Shown here piece after piece: positions 1 to 26,188 of a stretch of DNA of 64,000 nt. Every line of letters begins with the position of its first letter. Positions within the stretch are counted from its first letter, which is position 1. Both the position numbers and the translations under genes were made by a program. The DNA lies in NCBI GenBank assembly GCA_009823395.1, contig CM020501.1, positions 28,051,361 to 28,115,360 on the forward strand, in the 5' to 3' direction. Source of the DNA: Thamnaconus septentrionalis (lineage: Eukaryota; Chordata; Actinopteri; Tetraodontiformes; Monacanthidae). Below the pieces are notes generated by a model that was given only the letters and a program-made list of their open reading frames with translations, was not told where the DNA came from and searched no databases.

Positions 1-219
1 TGTGTCAACACTGTGATAATTCACTGAATCTTTGCAGTTAAAATTACAACAATTGCAATATAATAAATGAGCAAAAATGCCACGTTTTTCTGAATCATCC
101 ACAGAAGGAAAAAAAACCACTTTGACTGTAAGTGAGACGCCGTGAGTGTCTGACTGGCTCAGGTGCTTCAGCCGGAGCTGGAGTGACTGCTGAAGCTTGT
201 TGCATTATTAAAACGCCAG

Positions 220-315
<96 letters not shown>

Positions 316-428
316 TACTGTTAGAAGCAAACCCTGGGGCAAGGCTGCCCCAGAAACCACTGGTATGGAAGAAATAACCTAGATTACATCTGCTGCACCA
401 ACTCCCACTCCCACTCCCTCACACACAC

Positions 429-469
<41 letters not shown>

Positions 470-611
470 CACACACCAAACGATGCATGGGCAGTGTTGC
501 ACGGCCAACTGGGCGGATCAGACGAGGAGGAGCGATTGATCACAAAGAGCCGGCGAGGCTTTCATCACAGTCCAAATTAAAAATACGTCAGTGTCGACGA
601 TTAAAATGTGT

Positions 612-688
<77 letters not shown>

Positions 689-695
689 CGCTCAC
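1..695. repeat. arhgef7 intron 6 segment dominated by (CA)n microsatellites
   Basis: Three long CA arrays lie at about 220-314, 421-468 and 615-682; the last ends about 14 bases from the donor of arhgef7 exon 6. Reading frames here encode only His-Thr or Cys-Val repeats and are not genes. Confidence 0.9.
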
Positions 696-2040
696 CACAT
701 TGTAGTAGGTCTTGCTGATGACGGACGTGTCGAAGCCTTTCGGGGGGCTTTTCAGCGTGGCTGACTTGGGCTTGTCTGACACTTTGTCTGCAAAAAGACA
801 GTGGAGCACAAAGGGGAATGAAATTTCTGCAGGTGTGCAGCTGGGAAAAAATGAGAGACGGGGCCAAATGAGACACCGCTGAAAGAAAGCAATGGCCCCG
901 CAGGGAGCAGGACGGAGACATTTCAGGCTGGTCGTGTTTTCAGATGAAGTGCATAACTGGCTAACGGGTGGAATTCTGTTTGCCCAGGAAGTAAACAGAG
1001 CCTGAACTGGGAAAAACTGTTTTTTTTGTTGTTTTTTTGACAGAACTTTCCTTTAAATCGGGCTAGTGGATGGAATTGTCATTGCCCAGGAAGTAACCAG
1101 AGCCTGAATGTGATTTTAAAGAATACATTATTGCAGGACCTTTCCCTTAAAATTGAGCTAACGGGTGGAATTCTGTTTGCCCATGAAGTAACCAGATACT
1201 GAATTGGGGGAAAAATGAATTTCTGAACAAAGAAACTATGGCCTAAAAATAGCCTCTCAGTTTTAGCCGTATCAAGAATAGAATAGAAGAGTCTTTACTG
1301 TCATCACACTACAGTACAAGTGCAATGAAACTGCGGTTTTGAGCTACACTGCACCTGACAAAAAAAGAAAGCTCCAAGGAGATAAACAAGTCATAAGCTG
1401 TGTTTCCAGTGGAAATATCGCTTTTATTTTGTGAAAAACTGTCATAGAAACGCAGCTATAGTCAGTTAAAACAATAGAATAAAGGCAATGCTTTGAAAAA
1501 GTGAATGACACAGTGTGACCCAGTGCTGCCTTGACTTGACTGGAACGCCAACATGTTTTCTGCTGCGAGAGCTCCAAGGCAGGAAGTTCCGCTCCGCACT
1601 TCCTGCCTTTGTGCGCACATGGAAGCTTCCTTCCTCCTCCTCCGCCGCCTCAGAGAGAGCAGCACAGTCGCCCGCCTCTCGCTGGAGGTTGGGCCCACGA
1701 GCTTCACTGTTCCTCCACCCCCACTGAACCCTGCTGCTGCAATATGAGGCGAAAGCAGATGGGGACATATAGGATAGATGGGTGTGGGGGGGCGCAGATA
1801 CCCACCGCCTCCTTTCAGCTCGCGCACGTAGTTGCTGGGGAACCAGCCGCTCTTCCCGTTGAGCGAGCCCTCCCACCAGCCCCCCTCCTCCTGGCGGCTC
1901 ACGCTGATGATGTCACCCTTGGCGAAGGAGAGCTCGTCCTCGTTGGTCTGCTGGAAGGCGAAGCGCGCCTTCGCCAGCGCGCACCCGCCGCCCTCGGACA
2001 TGTCCTGCAGAGCGCAGAGGCACGTTTTCAAATATCATCT

Positions 2041-2071
<31 letters not shown>

Positions 2072-3264
2072 CATCACTCACCAGGCTGCGGTACTGGGGC
2101 TGCAGCAGCTTGGAGGAGCGAGCGTTGTGCACGTTCAGGGAGTCGAAGGACTTGATCCGGAGCGTCGAGGGGTGCGGCGCGCACACGCCGTCGTCGGAAG
2201 CGCCTGCACGTGCACACACACGACAGCCACGTCCATCATCAGACCATCAGGCTGGACTCCAGAAAACCTTTCTCAATCACTGACATCCAATGCAACAAAA
2301 GACTTATCTATATTTCAATATAATGTGAATAATTTGTAAAAACAATAGAACTCTACATAGAGATGTAAATAGTATATAATATTCTATTCTATTCTATAAA
2401 TAGTTTATTTTATCTTATTTCCTTATTTTTTTTACTTCATACATTTTTTTCTTCTCTAAATTTGTAAATGTCCCCAATGTGGGACAAAAAGAATATTCTA
2501 CAAATAAATTCTTAAGTGCGCCATTTCTGTGAGCAGTTGTGTCTAGAAATCAATGCAGGATATTTTTGTGATTTGAAAACAAAAAGAATAAACAGAAATA
2601 AAATGAATTCCAACATAAACTGCATCGTCTAGCAATAAAGCAGGATTTGCAAACCAAGAATAGAAATGAATTGAACAATAACCTAGCAGGATGTATTTCA
2701 AAAGGAACTCAACAGAAATCAACATTGAACTTGGCATCGACAGGCATCAATAAAGCAGCTTTTGCAAACCTTTCAGGAAATTACAAAAAAAAAAAACAAA
2801 AGAAATCAATTAAAAACAAACTTTGCACTAAAGATTTAGGACTTGGACAAATGCTAAAAAAAAATCAAGTATGAGTGGACAGTCATCCTACTTTCAGTGG
2901 CTTTGTTGAGGGCGACCAGGGAGTTGAGGACCTTGGAGAAGTTGAGTCCCTGAAGGAGGTCGGCCACTTCAAAAGGCTGCGGGGCAGAAAATCAATTAGA
3001 GGGGATAAACCGCATGAAAGGACAGCGGCCGGCGTGCTCGGACAGCAGGGAAAAAGGAGAAGAAGAAGTGAACGTGTTGACATTGTCATATCCTTGTGCA
3101 TGGCAGCTCTGTGTTGTGCAAACACACCAAACCCTCAAAGTTGAAGAAAAGCTGCATTTTTTTTAATTTTTTTTTTTTTTTTTTAAGCAGCGTTTACGTC
3201 CCTCCTCCGGCTGCAGCCTGGAGGAGGATTACTCCAAGTCTGAGCTTCCCCTTGTAATCTCCCC

Positions 3265-3332
<68 letters not shown>

Positions 3333-4145
3333 AAAATACCCCTGAAGCCCCTAAGCTTGTGTACACCACTGCACACGGCCTGGACTTGCACATTCTCTGA
3401 GGCGTGAGGGGCGGCCCCTCCCTCAACAGGTCCTGCCTCACCACCAGCCCCTCAGTGCTGGGGGGCAGGGGAGGCGGGGGGGTGGGGGGGCTGATTGGTA
3501 GTCAGAGCAGCAAGGAACCAAAGCGTTGATACACTCTCATCCCCCCGGCTGCTGGCGGCCCGCCACGGTTGCAGCGAGAGGCTGGCCGTCCAAGCCTCGC
3601 ACACTCTTGCCTCTAGATTTGTGCTTCTCGAGCATCGACTCAAAGAGACGCAACACAGTGCGTTTTGTTTTTTTTTGTGGGGGGGTGGTCACTTTATCTT
3701 TTCAAGCTTGACGGTGGATCATGTGCCATTTTGAACTCTGGCCCTCCCAAACACCAACAAACACATTCTACATGGACAGCAATGAAAGCAGCCCACTACT
3801 AACATTAAACCCTATTCAAATTTAATAATAATTAAATACATCTATTTATGTACATCTACGTTTATATTGATATACCTAATATACTTATGTGTGCCTTTCT
3901 GTATTTCTATATTTGAATTAGTGTTGTCAAAAATAATCGATGTATTGATATTTTTTCGATACTGAAAATTAAAACAATTACATTGAGGCGACGTGAGCAC
4001 ACACACAAACACTCGAAGTGCTCCCTCCGCTACGTGTGGAAGAGATTTCTGCAGGACTTCTGCACCATCTCCACGCCGCCACCCCCGAAACTTCCGCGGT
4101 TGCTAATATCGAAAATCGTATTAGTGAGAGCTTTGTTGTTCACCC

Positions 4146-4213
<68 letters not shown>

Positions 4214-7200
4214 CCAAATGGTCCATGCAGATGACCTTTGACCCTCTGGAGTCTGGATCTGCTCTAGGTTTCTTCCCACAGGGGAGTTATTCCTGGCCAC
4301 TGTTGCACCTTGCTTGCTCTGGGGGCCCAGTTGGTTTCTCCTCTGATTGTATGAAGAGCTTTGAGACGCCTTTGGTTGATTGAAGACAATCTTCTATCAC
4401 CTATCACCGCTTCTCCTGTTGTTTTGTGGATGGGATGGCCGAGCCCACCCACCGCAAACAACCGTCCACACTCACACCTGACACCCCCCCCCCAAGAGGA
4501 TTTAGCCAGTTAGTCTTAATGTGGACGGTCGGGGGGGCCTCAACCATTTTACGCCACATCCACACTCTGCTTCTCTCTGGTGTCGGGTTCGCGTTAATGG
4601 ACGTGATCAATGATGAAATGCGACACGGCGAAGCCACACGTGACACAGCGGTGGCCGACAAACCCTCTAAACCACCCCGACCCCCACCTCCACCCCCACC
4701 CCCCAACCAACCAACAAATCAAATCATCTTTCTGCCGACGTGCTGCGTGTATTTCTTCTGAGGAGGGTGAAAATGACGAGAGCAGCCCATGAAGACACAC
4801 TGATCTGTTCTCACTCAATTATTTCAATTATTTCAACCACCACTGTATATTTTCTATACTGGTCTAATGAATGAATATAGTTATGCAGATATTTACTTCT
4901 TTGCATAGTCATCAGTGTCCTCAACAAGACTAATAAAAATCCCATTCATGTCTCCTCTGCTGCGCCCGCCGCATGAATTTCAATGAAGGGATCTGCTGCT
5001 CTGCTCCTCCAAAAACCACAACCCACTCGTCTTAACTTTGTTGGCGAACTGACTCCACTCACTCGCTGCGCTCAAAGCCGCAACACCAACCTGGCAACGG
5101 GGGGAGGGGGGGAGGGTCTCTCCACTCCGGGAGGCTGAATTATCCCAGCACGCTTTAACACTACAGCTGGTGCAAAAAGCTCACCTGTTAAGAGGAGGGA
5201 CTTGACTGGAGCTCCTGGCACCCTAAAGACAATTACCCCCAATAAACAGCAGGGCGGTTGGGGGGGGGCAATATACACATATATTTTTTGGCACCGACTA
5301 ATTGCGAGGCACTGGTTAATCACCGAGTCGGACCTCGTCCACATCACTCCCATAATCCTCCTCCTCCTCCCGTAGTGGACAGACAGACAACCCCCCCAAC
5401 CCACACCACCACCAACCCACCCACCCACCCACCCGACGGTCAGACGACTGTCTGGGAGAATTACGGCGCTGATGTCAGCCCGGGGGGGTGGGTGGGGGAG
5501 GGGGAGGTGGCTGCCGCTAATGGAGGCCTTGGCTTCCAGCAACATGGATGACATGCCTCTAATCAACCTGATTGGGGGAAAAAAAAAAAAAAAGAGTCCA
5601 CTGCCTGGCAAGCGCGTTGCGCTACATCAGCCCCCCCCCCCCTGTCACACACACACTTTCATCATCTTGGACTGGTTATGTCACAAATCATTTTTCCACG
5701 TCTGGAGCGCAAACCTTGTTACAAGCGAGCGCCATTTTGTAACCTTTTTTCCTTTTTCCGGCAAGGAGCCGTGGTAAAATCAATGACGTGGGTGTGCTTG
5801 TCAGATGTTTTTGTGGAGTTTGTTTTTGAAAGCGCAGGATTCACTGGTCCGCTATTTAAAAACGCAGCAGCCACCAAATAACGTTAATCGATGTATCTTT
5901 GGAACTTTTCGCACAGTAGCTGGAGGTTTTTGTGCACGCAAAAAAAAAAATCCCCCCAGGGACCAGTCGCATCAAGCACCTCTTAGAATAGAACACAGCG
6001 TTTATTGCATTATATAACTTTACCGCAGAGGTTTGATCACCTAAAATAACAGTGTGCAAGCGCTGCGATTTTTTTTTTTTTGGGGGCTTTTCGTTAAATC
6101 TGTGTAAAATGTTGGCCACCAATGCAAGATTTGAAGCAAACTGATTCCAGTCATTGAGTTCAAGAACAACCAGGGGGCGGTACAGTCGCAGAACTGCAAC
6201 CACAGAAGAAGTCAGGCCAGACGTCCAATCCACACGTGCAAAAACACCAGTAACATGTAAACAAGCTAATGCGACGAGATCACTATTATCTGGGCAGCCT
6301 GGGCCCAGACCATGGACTCCTGACTCCGCCCGGACACTGACTGGACTTCCTGCTCTGGCACTGCACTGCTTCAAAGCGAAAGCAATAACGCAATAAATGC
6401 AAGGGGTGTGGCAGGGCCACGTGCAGGACTTCAGGAGACGAAAGAGGAACCATCCCGATCCAGAATATAATGACTTGCAAATACACGCAATAAAGGTTTT
6501 CAACCATAAGAATCTGTCAAAATGTTACGACTACACGTGCTGTAACCCTTTCACGACTGATCTAATAACAAGTCAATAAGATTGTTTTCATTTTATGTAG
6601 AGCCATGAGCTGAATGACGACACATCTATTTCAAATAGCAAAACGTGTATACTCATGTTCCAACCCATAATAATTGACGAAAGAGGAACCAGTTTAATTA
6701 AAATGAATCTTATTACGATGATTCATGTTTGTTGTTTTTTGATATTGAAAAGGACAAAGAAATTAAGAATGTATTAGTCATTTCCACAAAGAGAGGACAG
6801 TGTCAACTTGGCAAATTGATCTTATTAATTATGACTGACCCAAGGTAAGTAATGATGTATAATTATAGTAACGGTCTATTATCCATTCACTAATTACATG
6901 TCTACAAATGAACAGACAAAACATTGGGGTGGCTCTGGAATGTTTTCGGAGGTTTCATTGTGTCAGAAGTAGTTTTTGTGTGTTTCGTTTAAGTTACATT
7001 AAATCATGTTAAATTGTATCAGAGTCTAAAAAAAATAATTTAAAACATCATATTTCAGAAATTATTCTTTGTTTAATATCTAATTTCATTTGCATGCATA
7101 ACAACAACATAACGCCAAAGCCGCTACACCGCTGACCCAGGACTTCCCAGGTGTCTCCTGACGTCACAATTGTTGCAGTCTCGTCGTGCCATAATTAGGA

Positions 7201-8687
7201 GTAACGGCTAAAATGGCCAACAAAAGGCGCCACTAATGGAACATTGACCAACGTCCCAGCTGTTATTGGGGCTGTTTTCGTTTTGCTCGTCTTCTCCTGG
7301 TTGACAAGTGCAATGAGTGAACGCGTCGTGTGTTACTGTTTACTCACCTCCACGCCGAAAGCCCCGCAGCCTTTAATAAACTCGGAAATGTTCCTCTGGC
7401 GCTCGCTGTCGCTTCTCGGCTCCTGGAAATACTGAACACGACGTCAAAGTCGAGTTAGCGAGACAGAAAACCGACACTCGAGGGGCTTATATCTCGACGA
7501 GGTTGCGCTCAGGTGTTTTCTTCCGAGAAAACAATCTTAAATCGCGGGCGCCGGCCGCAGCGACCGCTGCACTTGCCACTTGCTGCTGAGCAGCATCAAG
7601 CTAGCTAATATCTCGCCCTTCCGGTTTTTACCTTTCACGTTAAAACTGTAAAAGACGAAAATTAAACTTTGGCAACCTGTCAAGTTGATGATAGTCTTTC
7701 AAAAATAACTGAAGCTAGGAGTTAAATTCTTACAATTTGTAGTCTTGCTTCACCAGCATTATTTTAGCCAACTCTACGGATAAGCCGACTCTCAGCATCT
7801 GTCTATCGATCTTCACAAAACTTCTAGATTACAAACAATGTATGGCAGATAAGATGCAGTATGTCACTCATAACTAATAAACGGAGAGAGTATGGACAAT
7901 TTTGGGTGGGTGTGACTGAGGGGGCAACAACACTTTAGTTAAGTGACCAGCTGCCTTTAATTTGAAAGACGCGCTGCCTCACCTACCACAGTGCTTTGTG
8001 GTAGCTAACAAAGGCTAATTTGATAGAAACCTGCTGCCTCGGCAGGATGTGACGTCACGGACGGCTCACGGACGGCGCAGCGTGCGCATGAGTGTACGCG
8101 AGGGCGTATTGTTAAAAGTTACGTCTTGCGAAGAAAGCCGGTTCATTTTTACATATAACTGATTAATACTATTAATTATTACCATGGTAACAATTGCCGG
8201 TAAAATCCCTGATGATTTTTAACATTGCCCTTTTTTTTACACAACAAATAACCTAAATCAACCAAATAAATCTGGCTAAATGGAAAAATGGGTAGGTGGT
8301 GATAAGTTAGCTATTTTATTATTATTAATTTAAAATAATAATAATCATACGGCCCTGCGATGAACTGGCGACTTGTCCAGGGTGTCACCCTGCCTTCGCC
8401 CTAAGACAGCTGGGATAGGCTCCAGCTGACCCCCGTGACCCTGAATTGGAATAAGCGGGTATAGAAGATGAATGAATGAATGAATGAATAATCATACGTT
8501 CACATCCATCTAAGGCACTTACTTTGTCCACCGTCCCGGGTCGGAGCCGCTCCAGCAGCCTGCACAGCACCGCTCCATCCTGCAGGGATGTCTGGAGGAA
8601 CGACTCCGGGTCCGAGATGCTCTTCTTGGGGGACTCCAGGACCCCCAGCGTGATGAGCCACGTTACCGTCTGCTCGGCCGAGTTCAT
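696..8687 (-). CDS. arhgef7: Rho guanine nucleotide exchange factor 7 (beta-PIX), 5' part; gene runs off the left edge
   Basis: Six coding exons on the minus strand: 8687-8523, 7431-7348, 2976-2892, 2203-2082, 2004-1806 and 787-696, all with GT-AG borders and agreeing phases (249 codons so far). Residues 1-111 are the calponin-homology domain, beginning [16 protein letters not shown] as in human ARHGEF7. Residues 112-152 hold the RIKSFDSL linker. Residues about 161-219 are the SH3 domain ([26 protein letters not shown]), which binds PAK in the family. The last exon ends in KSPPKGFDT...KTYYNV, just before the DH domain. The family protein activates Rac1 and Cdc42 at focal adhesions with GIT proteins. 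The linker and post-SH3 sequence fit ARHGEF7 better than ARHGEF6. A Met at residue 154, first in the SH3 exon, matches the start of the shorter mammalian isoform. The start at 8687 is chosen by homology. Confidence 0.93.
1265..1325. repeat. Dispersed LINE-tail-like fragment
   Basis: Segment with AATAGAATAGAA followed by a CTTTACTGTCAT...AAGTGCAATGAAA consensus. It resembles the 3' tails of fish non-LTR retrotransposons. Family assigned from memory only. Confidence 0.4.
2040..2070. repeat. (CTG)n / (CAG)n trinucleotide repeat inside a 77-nt intron
   Basis: About ten CTG units (CAG on the coding strand) fill much of the 77-nt intron between arhgef7 exons 4 and 5 (2005-2081), starting about 11 bases after the GTGAGT donor. 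Confidence 0.85.
2977..7347. other. arhgef7 intron 2: no gene seen, simple repeats and a retroelement fragment
   Basis: Contains a CA array (about 3270-3329), a CT array (about 4149-4210), G- or C-rich runs (3460-3490, 4485-4495, 5390-5510) and a dispersed repeat at about 4235-4395. Long frames at 5856-6503 lack any recognisable domain. I see nothing else that I can support. Confidence 0.6.
4235..4395 (+). repeat. Dispersed retroelement 3'-end-like fragment
   Basis: Contains the pattern AGGTTTCTTCCCACAGGGGAGTT...TTGCTCTGGGGGC...GAAGAGCTTTGAGACGCC, a widespread fish repeat related to the 3' ends of LINE-type elements. Related pieces lie at about 43215-43335 and, reversed, at 46045-46175. Confidence 0.5.
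8350..8490 (+). repeat. Dispersed repeat with (GAATGAAT)n tail, copy 1
   Basis: Begins at about CCCTGCGATGAACTGGCGAC and ends in GAATGAATGAATGAAT. Near-identical copies occur at 43024-43170 and, inverted, at 60030-60160; a 3' fragment lies at 27850-27903. It is a high-copy interspersed element. It lies in arhgef7 intron 1, about 35 bases beyond the exon 1 donor. Confidence 0.8.
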
Positions 8688-8830
8688 GTCCGACGACTAA
8701 GCAGCAGAGGCGGCGGTGGCAGTGGCAGTGGCGTCACTATCCTACTGGAGCTCCGTCCTGAATGAGACAGGACGCGCAGCCCCGCCTCGTCCCCACATCA
8801 CAATAACAAACACGCACTGGGATGGGGCGC
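8688..8830 (-). promoter_or_regulatory. arhgef7: Probable arhgef7 promoter / 5' UTR region
   Basis: GC-rich sequence directly upstream of the arhgef7 start codon, with no TATA box seen, as expected for a broadly expressed signalling gene. The transcription start cannot be placed from sequence alone. Confidence 0.4.
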
Positions 8831-22954
<14,124 letters not shown>

Positions 22955-23047
22955 TAAAGGAAGAAGCAGTTTTCAAATCAAACAACTGCAGTGTATAAAA
23001 GATTATTGCTATTTTTTTTTTCTTTCCATGTTGTGATTGTAGTTACT

Positions 23048-23053
23048 ATTAAA
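23048..23053 (+). terminator. ptk2b: ptk2b polyadenylation signal ATTAAA
   Basis: ATTAAA about 95 bases after the stop codon is the first clear signal downstream of ptk2b. Confidence 0.55.
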
Positions 23054-23831
23054 GAATGATGCACGTTTCCGCCCTGTTTTCATTGACTTGCACGGTTGTA
23101 TTTTGTGTGTGTATGTACGTGTGCATTTTAGAGCTATTTGTCAAAGATTGAGTAAAGATTTTAGAACCCACATAAAAGTGTGATTGGCCTCAGGTTTCCA
23201 ATAATTATTCTTTTGTCCTCGTTTGGGTTTGGTGTAAATGAAATTCATTTTGAGTGCTGTATTATTATTATTTATAAATTATTTCATCGCTTCAAAGAGC
23301 CCAGAAAAATGAGTTGTCAGACCATCATGGCCTGGTGATTTCCCTAAAGCAATTTTCCTCACATCAGCATCAATCTCTGCAATTTTTACATCAGTCACAT
23401 GTCATTTTGGCATGTGAGTCACTTTGAATAATTGTTTGTACTTTGCTGAAGGATTTAGGATTTGTCTCAGAAAAGGCTGATGAATATACAGTATAAATAT
23501 TTCATTTCATTTTATTCTGCTATTTTTGTTTTGAATTGGTAACAATTTATCAACATTTAGAAAGCTTGCATTTCTCAATTGTGTTGATCTCTCTTAGCTA
23601 CTGCAATATGGACTATTATTCAAACACAACTAGTCTAGCTTAGAGTATAGCCTAATCAAGTCGTTTTTATTAGTATCAGATAACAGTCATTTTACAACAC
23701 TCGACTGTCCTTCTGATTCTTTGTTTTTTTCCTACATATTCTTTTATCAATAGAACTGCTCACCTGGAAGGAAGCCAAACTTACTTTAAAAATTACATCA
23801 GTGCACTGAAGTTTTAGTCTTATTTCATATA

Positions 23832-24560
23832 CATACCCTACCAGTCAAAAGTTTGGACGCACCTTCTCATGCAATTTGTCTTTTCTTTTACTTTACAACT
23901 TTCTACACTGCAGACAGATACTGAAAACATCAAATATATGAGAAAGATATACAGGTACTACCCAGAAAATTAGAATATCCTGAAAAGGTTGTTGTATTTC
24001 TGCAATTCAACTTAAAAGGTGAATTTGACATATTATATAAACGAATAATATGCAAATCAATATATTTCAGGTTTTTATTTCTTTGGATTTTGCTGATCAG
24101 GTCAGCTTAAAAAAAAACCTCAAATTTTCTAATAATTTTCTGAGTTTGTGGGTTTGTGGTTTTAATAAGCTGAAAATCTTAATCAGCAAAGTTACAACAA
24201 GGAACTGCTTGAGATATGTCAATTTGCGTGTAATGGCTCAATAAAATTTGTTGGTTTCATCTTTTATGTTAAATTGCCAAAATAAAACAACTTTTACTTG
24301 ATATTCTAATTTTTCGGGTAGCACCTGTATGTAATTATGCAGCAAAGAAAAACACGTTAAATATGCTTTTAATGAAAGGTGGTTATTTTGAAGAATTTCA
24401 ATATAAAACGTGTTTGAGTTATTTAACACTTTTGTTACATAATTCCATGCGTGTTCATACGTAGTTTTGATGCTTTTAGTGAGAAACTGCAATGTCAATT
24501 GTCATGAGAATGAAAGAAAAGACGTTAAGGGTGTGTCCAAACTTTTGACTGGTAGTGTAT
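23832..24560. mobile_element. Tc1-type MITE, copy 2, carrying a nested element
   Basis: Outer ends are CTACCAGTCAAAAGTTTGGA and, on the right, CCAAACTTTTGACTGGTAG. An unrelated inner element interrupts it at 23952-24327; without it the outer element matches copy 1 at 19139-19499. Confidence 0.85.
23952..24327. mobile_element. Inner Tc1/mariner-type MITE with TA target duplication
   Basis: The ends CAGGTACTACCCAGAAAATT and ATTTTTCGGGTAGCACCTG are inverted repeats, flanked by TA on both sides (23950-23951 and 24328-24329). It is nested inside the outer MITE. Confidence 0.85.
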
Positions 24561-24687
24561 ATATTTTTGAAATCTTGGTCCAAATGTCTCCGACCACATG
24601 GATCAAACTCCACCTGCACTTTGAGACGGACGCAAACACGCATGAAACGAAATGGAAGCGACGCAGCAACGGGGTAGAGTAAAATAG

Positions 24688-24693
24688 TTTATT
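24688..24693 (-). terminator. etv5: Candidate etv5 polyadenylation signal
   Basis: AATAAA on the minus strand, about 1.5 kb beyond the etv5 stop. The stretch 24694-26188 would then be a long 3' UTR. Shorter forms cannot be excluded. Confidence 0.35.
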
Positions 24694-26188
24694 GTAGCAG
24701 TACAGATGAACAGAAGGCACACCTACAGTATCTGGCATTTGTCAGCATCTTTGTCCAGCCTCCATCCGCCAGCTCCTCCTCCATTCATACAGTTATTTGG
24801 CAAAATATACCATGACACCCGAGGACTCAAAACGCTTGGAAGCCGTCCAACTTTGAGACACACTTAAAACTTTTCGCGGGGCATGTTGCTCTTTGTACGA
24901 CACGAAGCAAACGCAGCCAATTGAAAAAATAGATTTAAATATCATTATACACCTCTTCTACACGTTGAAGCGAGTCAGCTATACAAAAAGGCAAGAAAAA
25001 CACGCCCCCTCTTGGTACCAACGAGTGGTAAGCGGATTGTAAGAAAGTCCATGCTGATTAACTAGCATCGTGGCTGCAGTGTTACAGAAAATAGGAGAAG
25101 TACCTTTGTCATAAAACGGTTTAGGAAAAAACGTACAAGCTCATATCGTCATAATATAATAATAATGGCAAAAAACGTTAGCTTTCAATACAAGGGAAAA
25201 AAAATAAACGAGACATTTCGATATACACATTGATAGAAGGACTGTTAGGTTTTTGAAAAATACAAGAGTCCCTTTGAAACGGCAAAGTTCACCTAAGAAA
25301 TTAGCAAAAGGTGCCATGGCTTCCAGACAGTTTTTTGTTTGTTTTCTCTTTTTGGTTGAAGTCAAGACAAGGTCCCAGAGTTCACATATATATATACGGA
25401 AGAGGACAAAAAAGGCGACTGGTCATGCTAACAACGCTGACAATCAAAATGCTAGGCTCACTGCGACGACTGCGGGAGGAAAAAGAAGTTGTGAAGTTCT
25501 CTTTTTTAGAAAAAAAAAAAAAAAGTCGTACTTCTGGAAAGTTTACACGGGAAGAACAAAAAAAAATAGAAGAATAAATGTAAATGTACAAAACACAAAT
25601 GGGTTTCGTAAGGATGACGATCTGTCGTGCAGAATCGGGTCATTCTTAAATTCTGGAGTGCGTACCAAAATATTGACGCAAGCCAATTTTTGATTGGGGA
25701 AAACACTCGCACAGCTTTCCCCCATGAGCAAGTTTTTTTAAAACCATAAAATTAGAACTTTATCCAAAACGATGGGATTTTTGAATATTGCTAAAAAAAA
25801 AGAAAAAATATGACTACTTTCTTGCATCTTCAGTGTTATTTTATGACAAAAAATAAAATCAGCTCTACATTTTGAAATGTTTCGAACCTTTTAATTTGCC
25901 TACCGCCGCGTTCATCCATCGCAACAAAATCCAAACGGGAGTGAATGAGGGCTCGGAATTTTGTTTTCGACAATGGACTTCACACACTACGCGTTTTCAG
26001 CCCCAGGCTGAATCGCCTTCCTCTTTTGAAGAAAGGGTTTAGGTTTTTTTTTAATTTTTTTCTTAAAAAAAAAGCAGTTTTCTGTGGCGCACATAAAGCA
26101 GGTATACGTCTTTAAAAAAAGAAAAAGAAAAAATCTCCAACACTGCTCAGTGATTCAGGCTCTAGTGTGTGTGTGTGTGTAGGTCCAG

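Larger units (their letters stand above)
23054..24680. other. Intergenic stretch between ptk2b and etv5
   Basis: AT-rich sequence with no coding evidence. It is mostly ptk2b 3' flank and a nested pair of Tc1-type MITEs (23832-24560). Confidence 0.6.

Noticed and set aside
132..921. Open frames made of His-Thr or Cys-Val repeats
   Set aside because: They are translations of CA microsatellites with no start context, domain or splice support.
5856..6503. 215-codon open frame on the minus strand
   Set aside because: No recognisable domain, low-complexity Lys run from a poly-T tract, inside arhgef7 intron 2.
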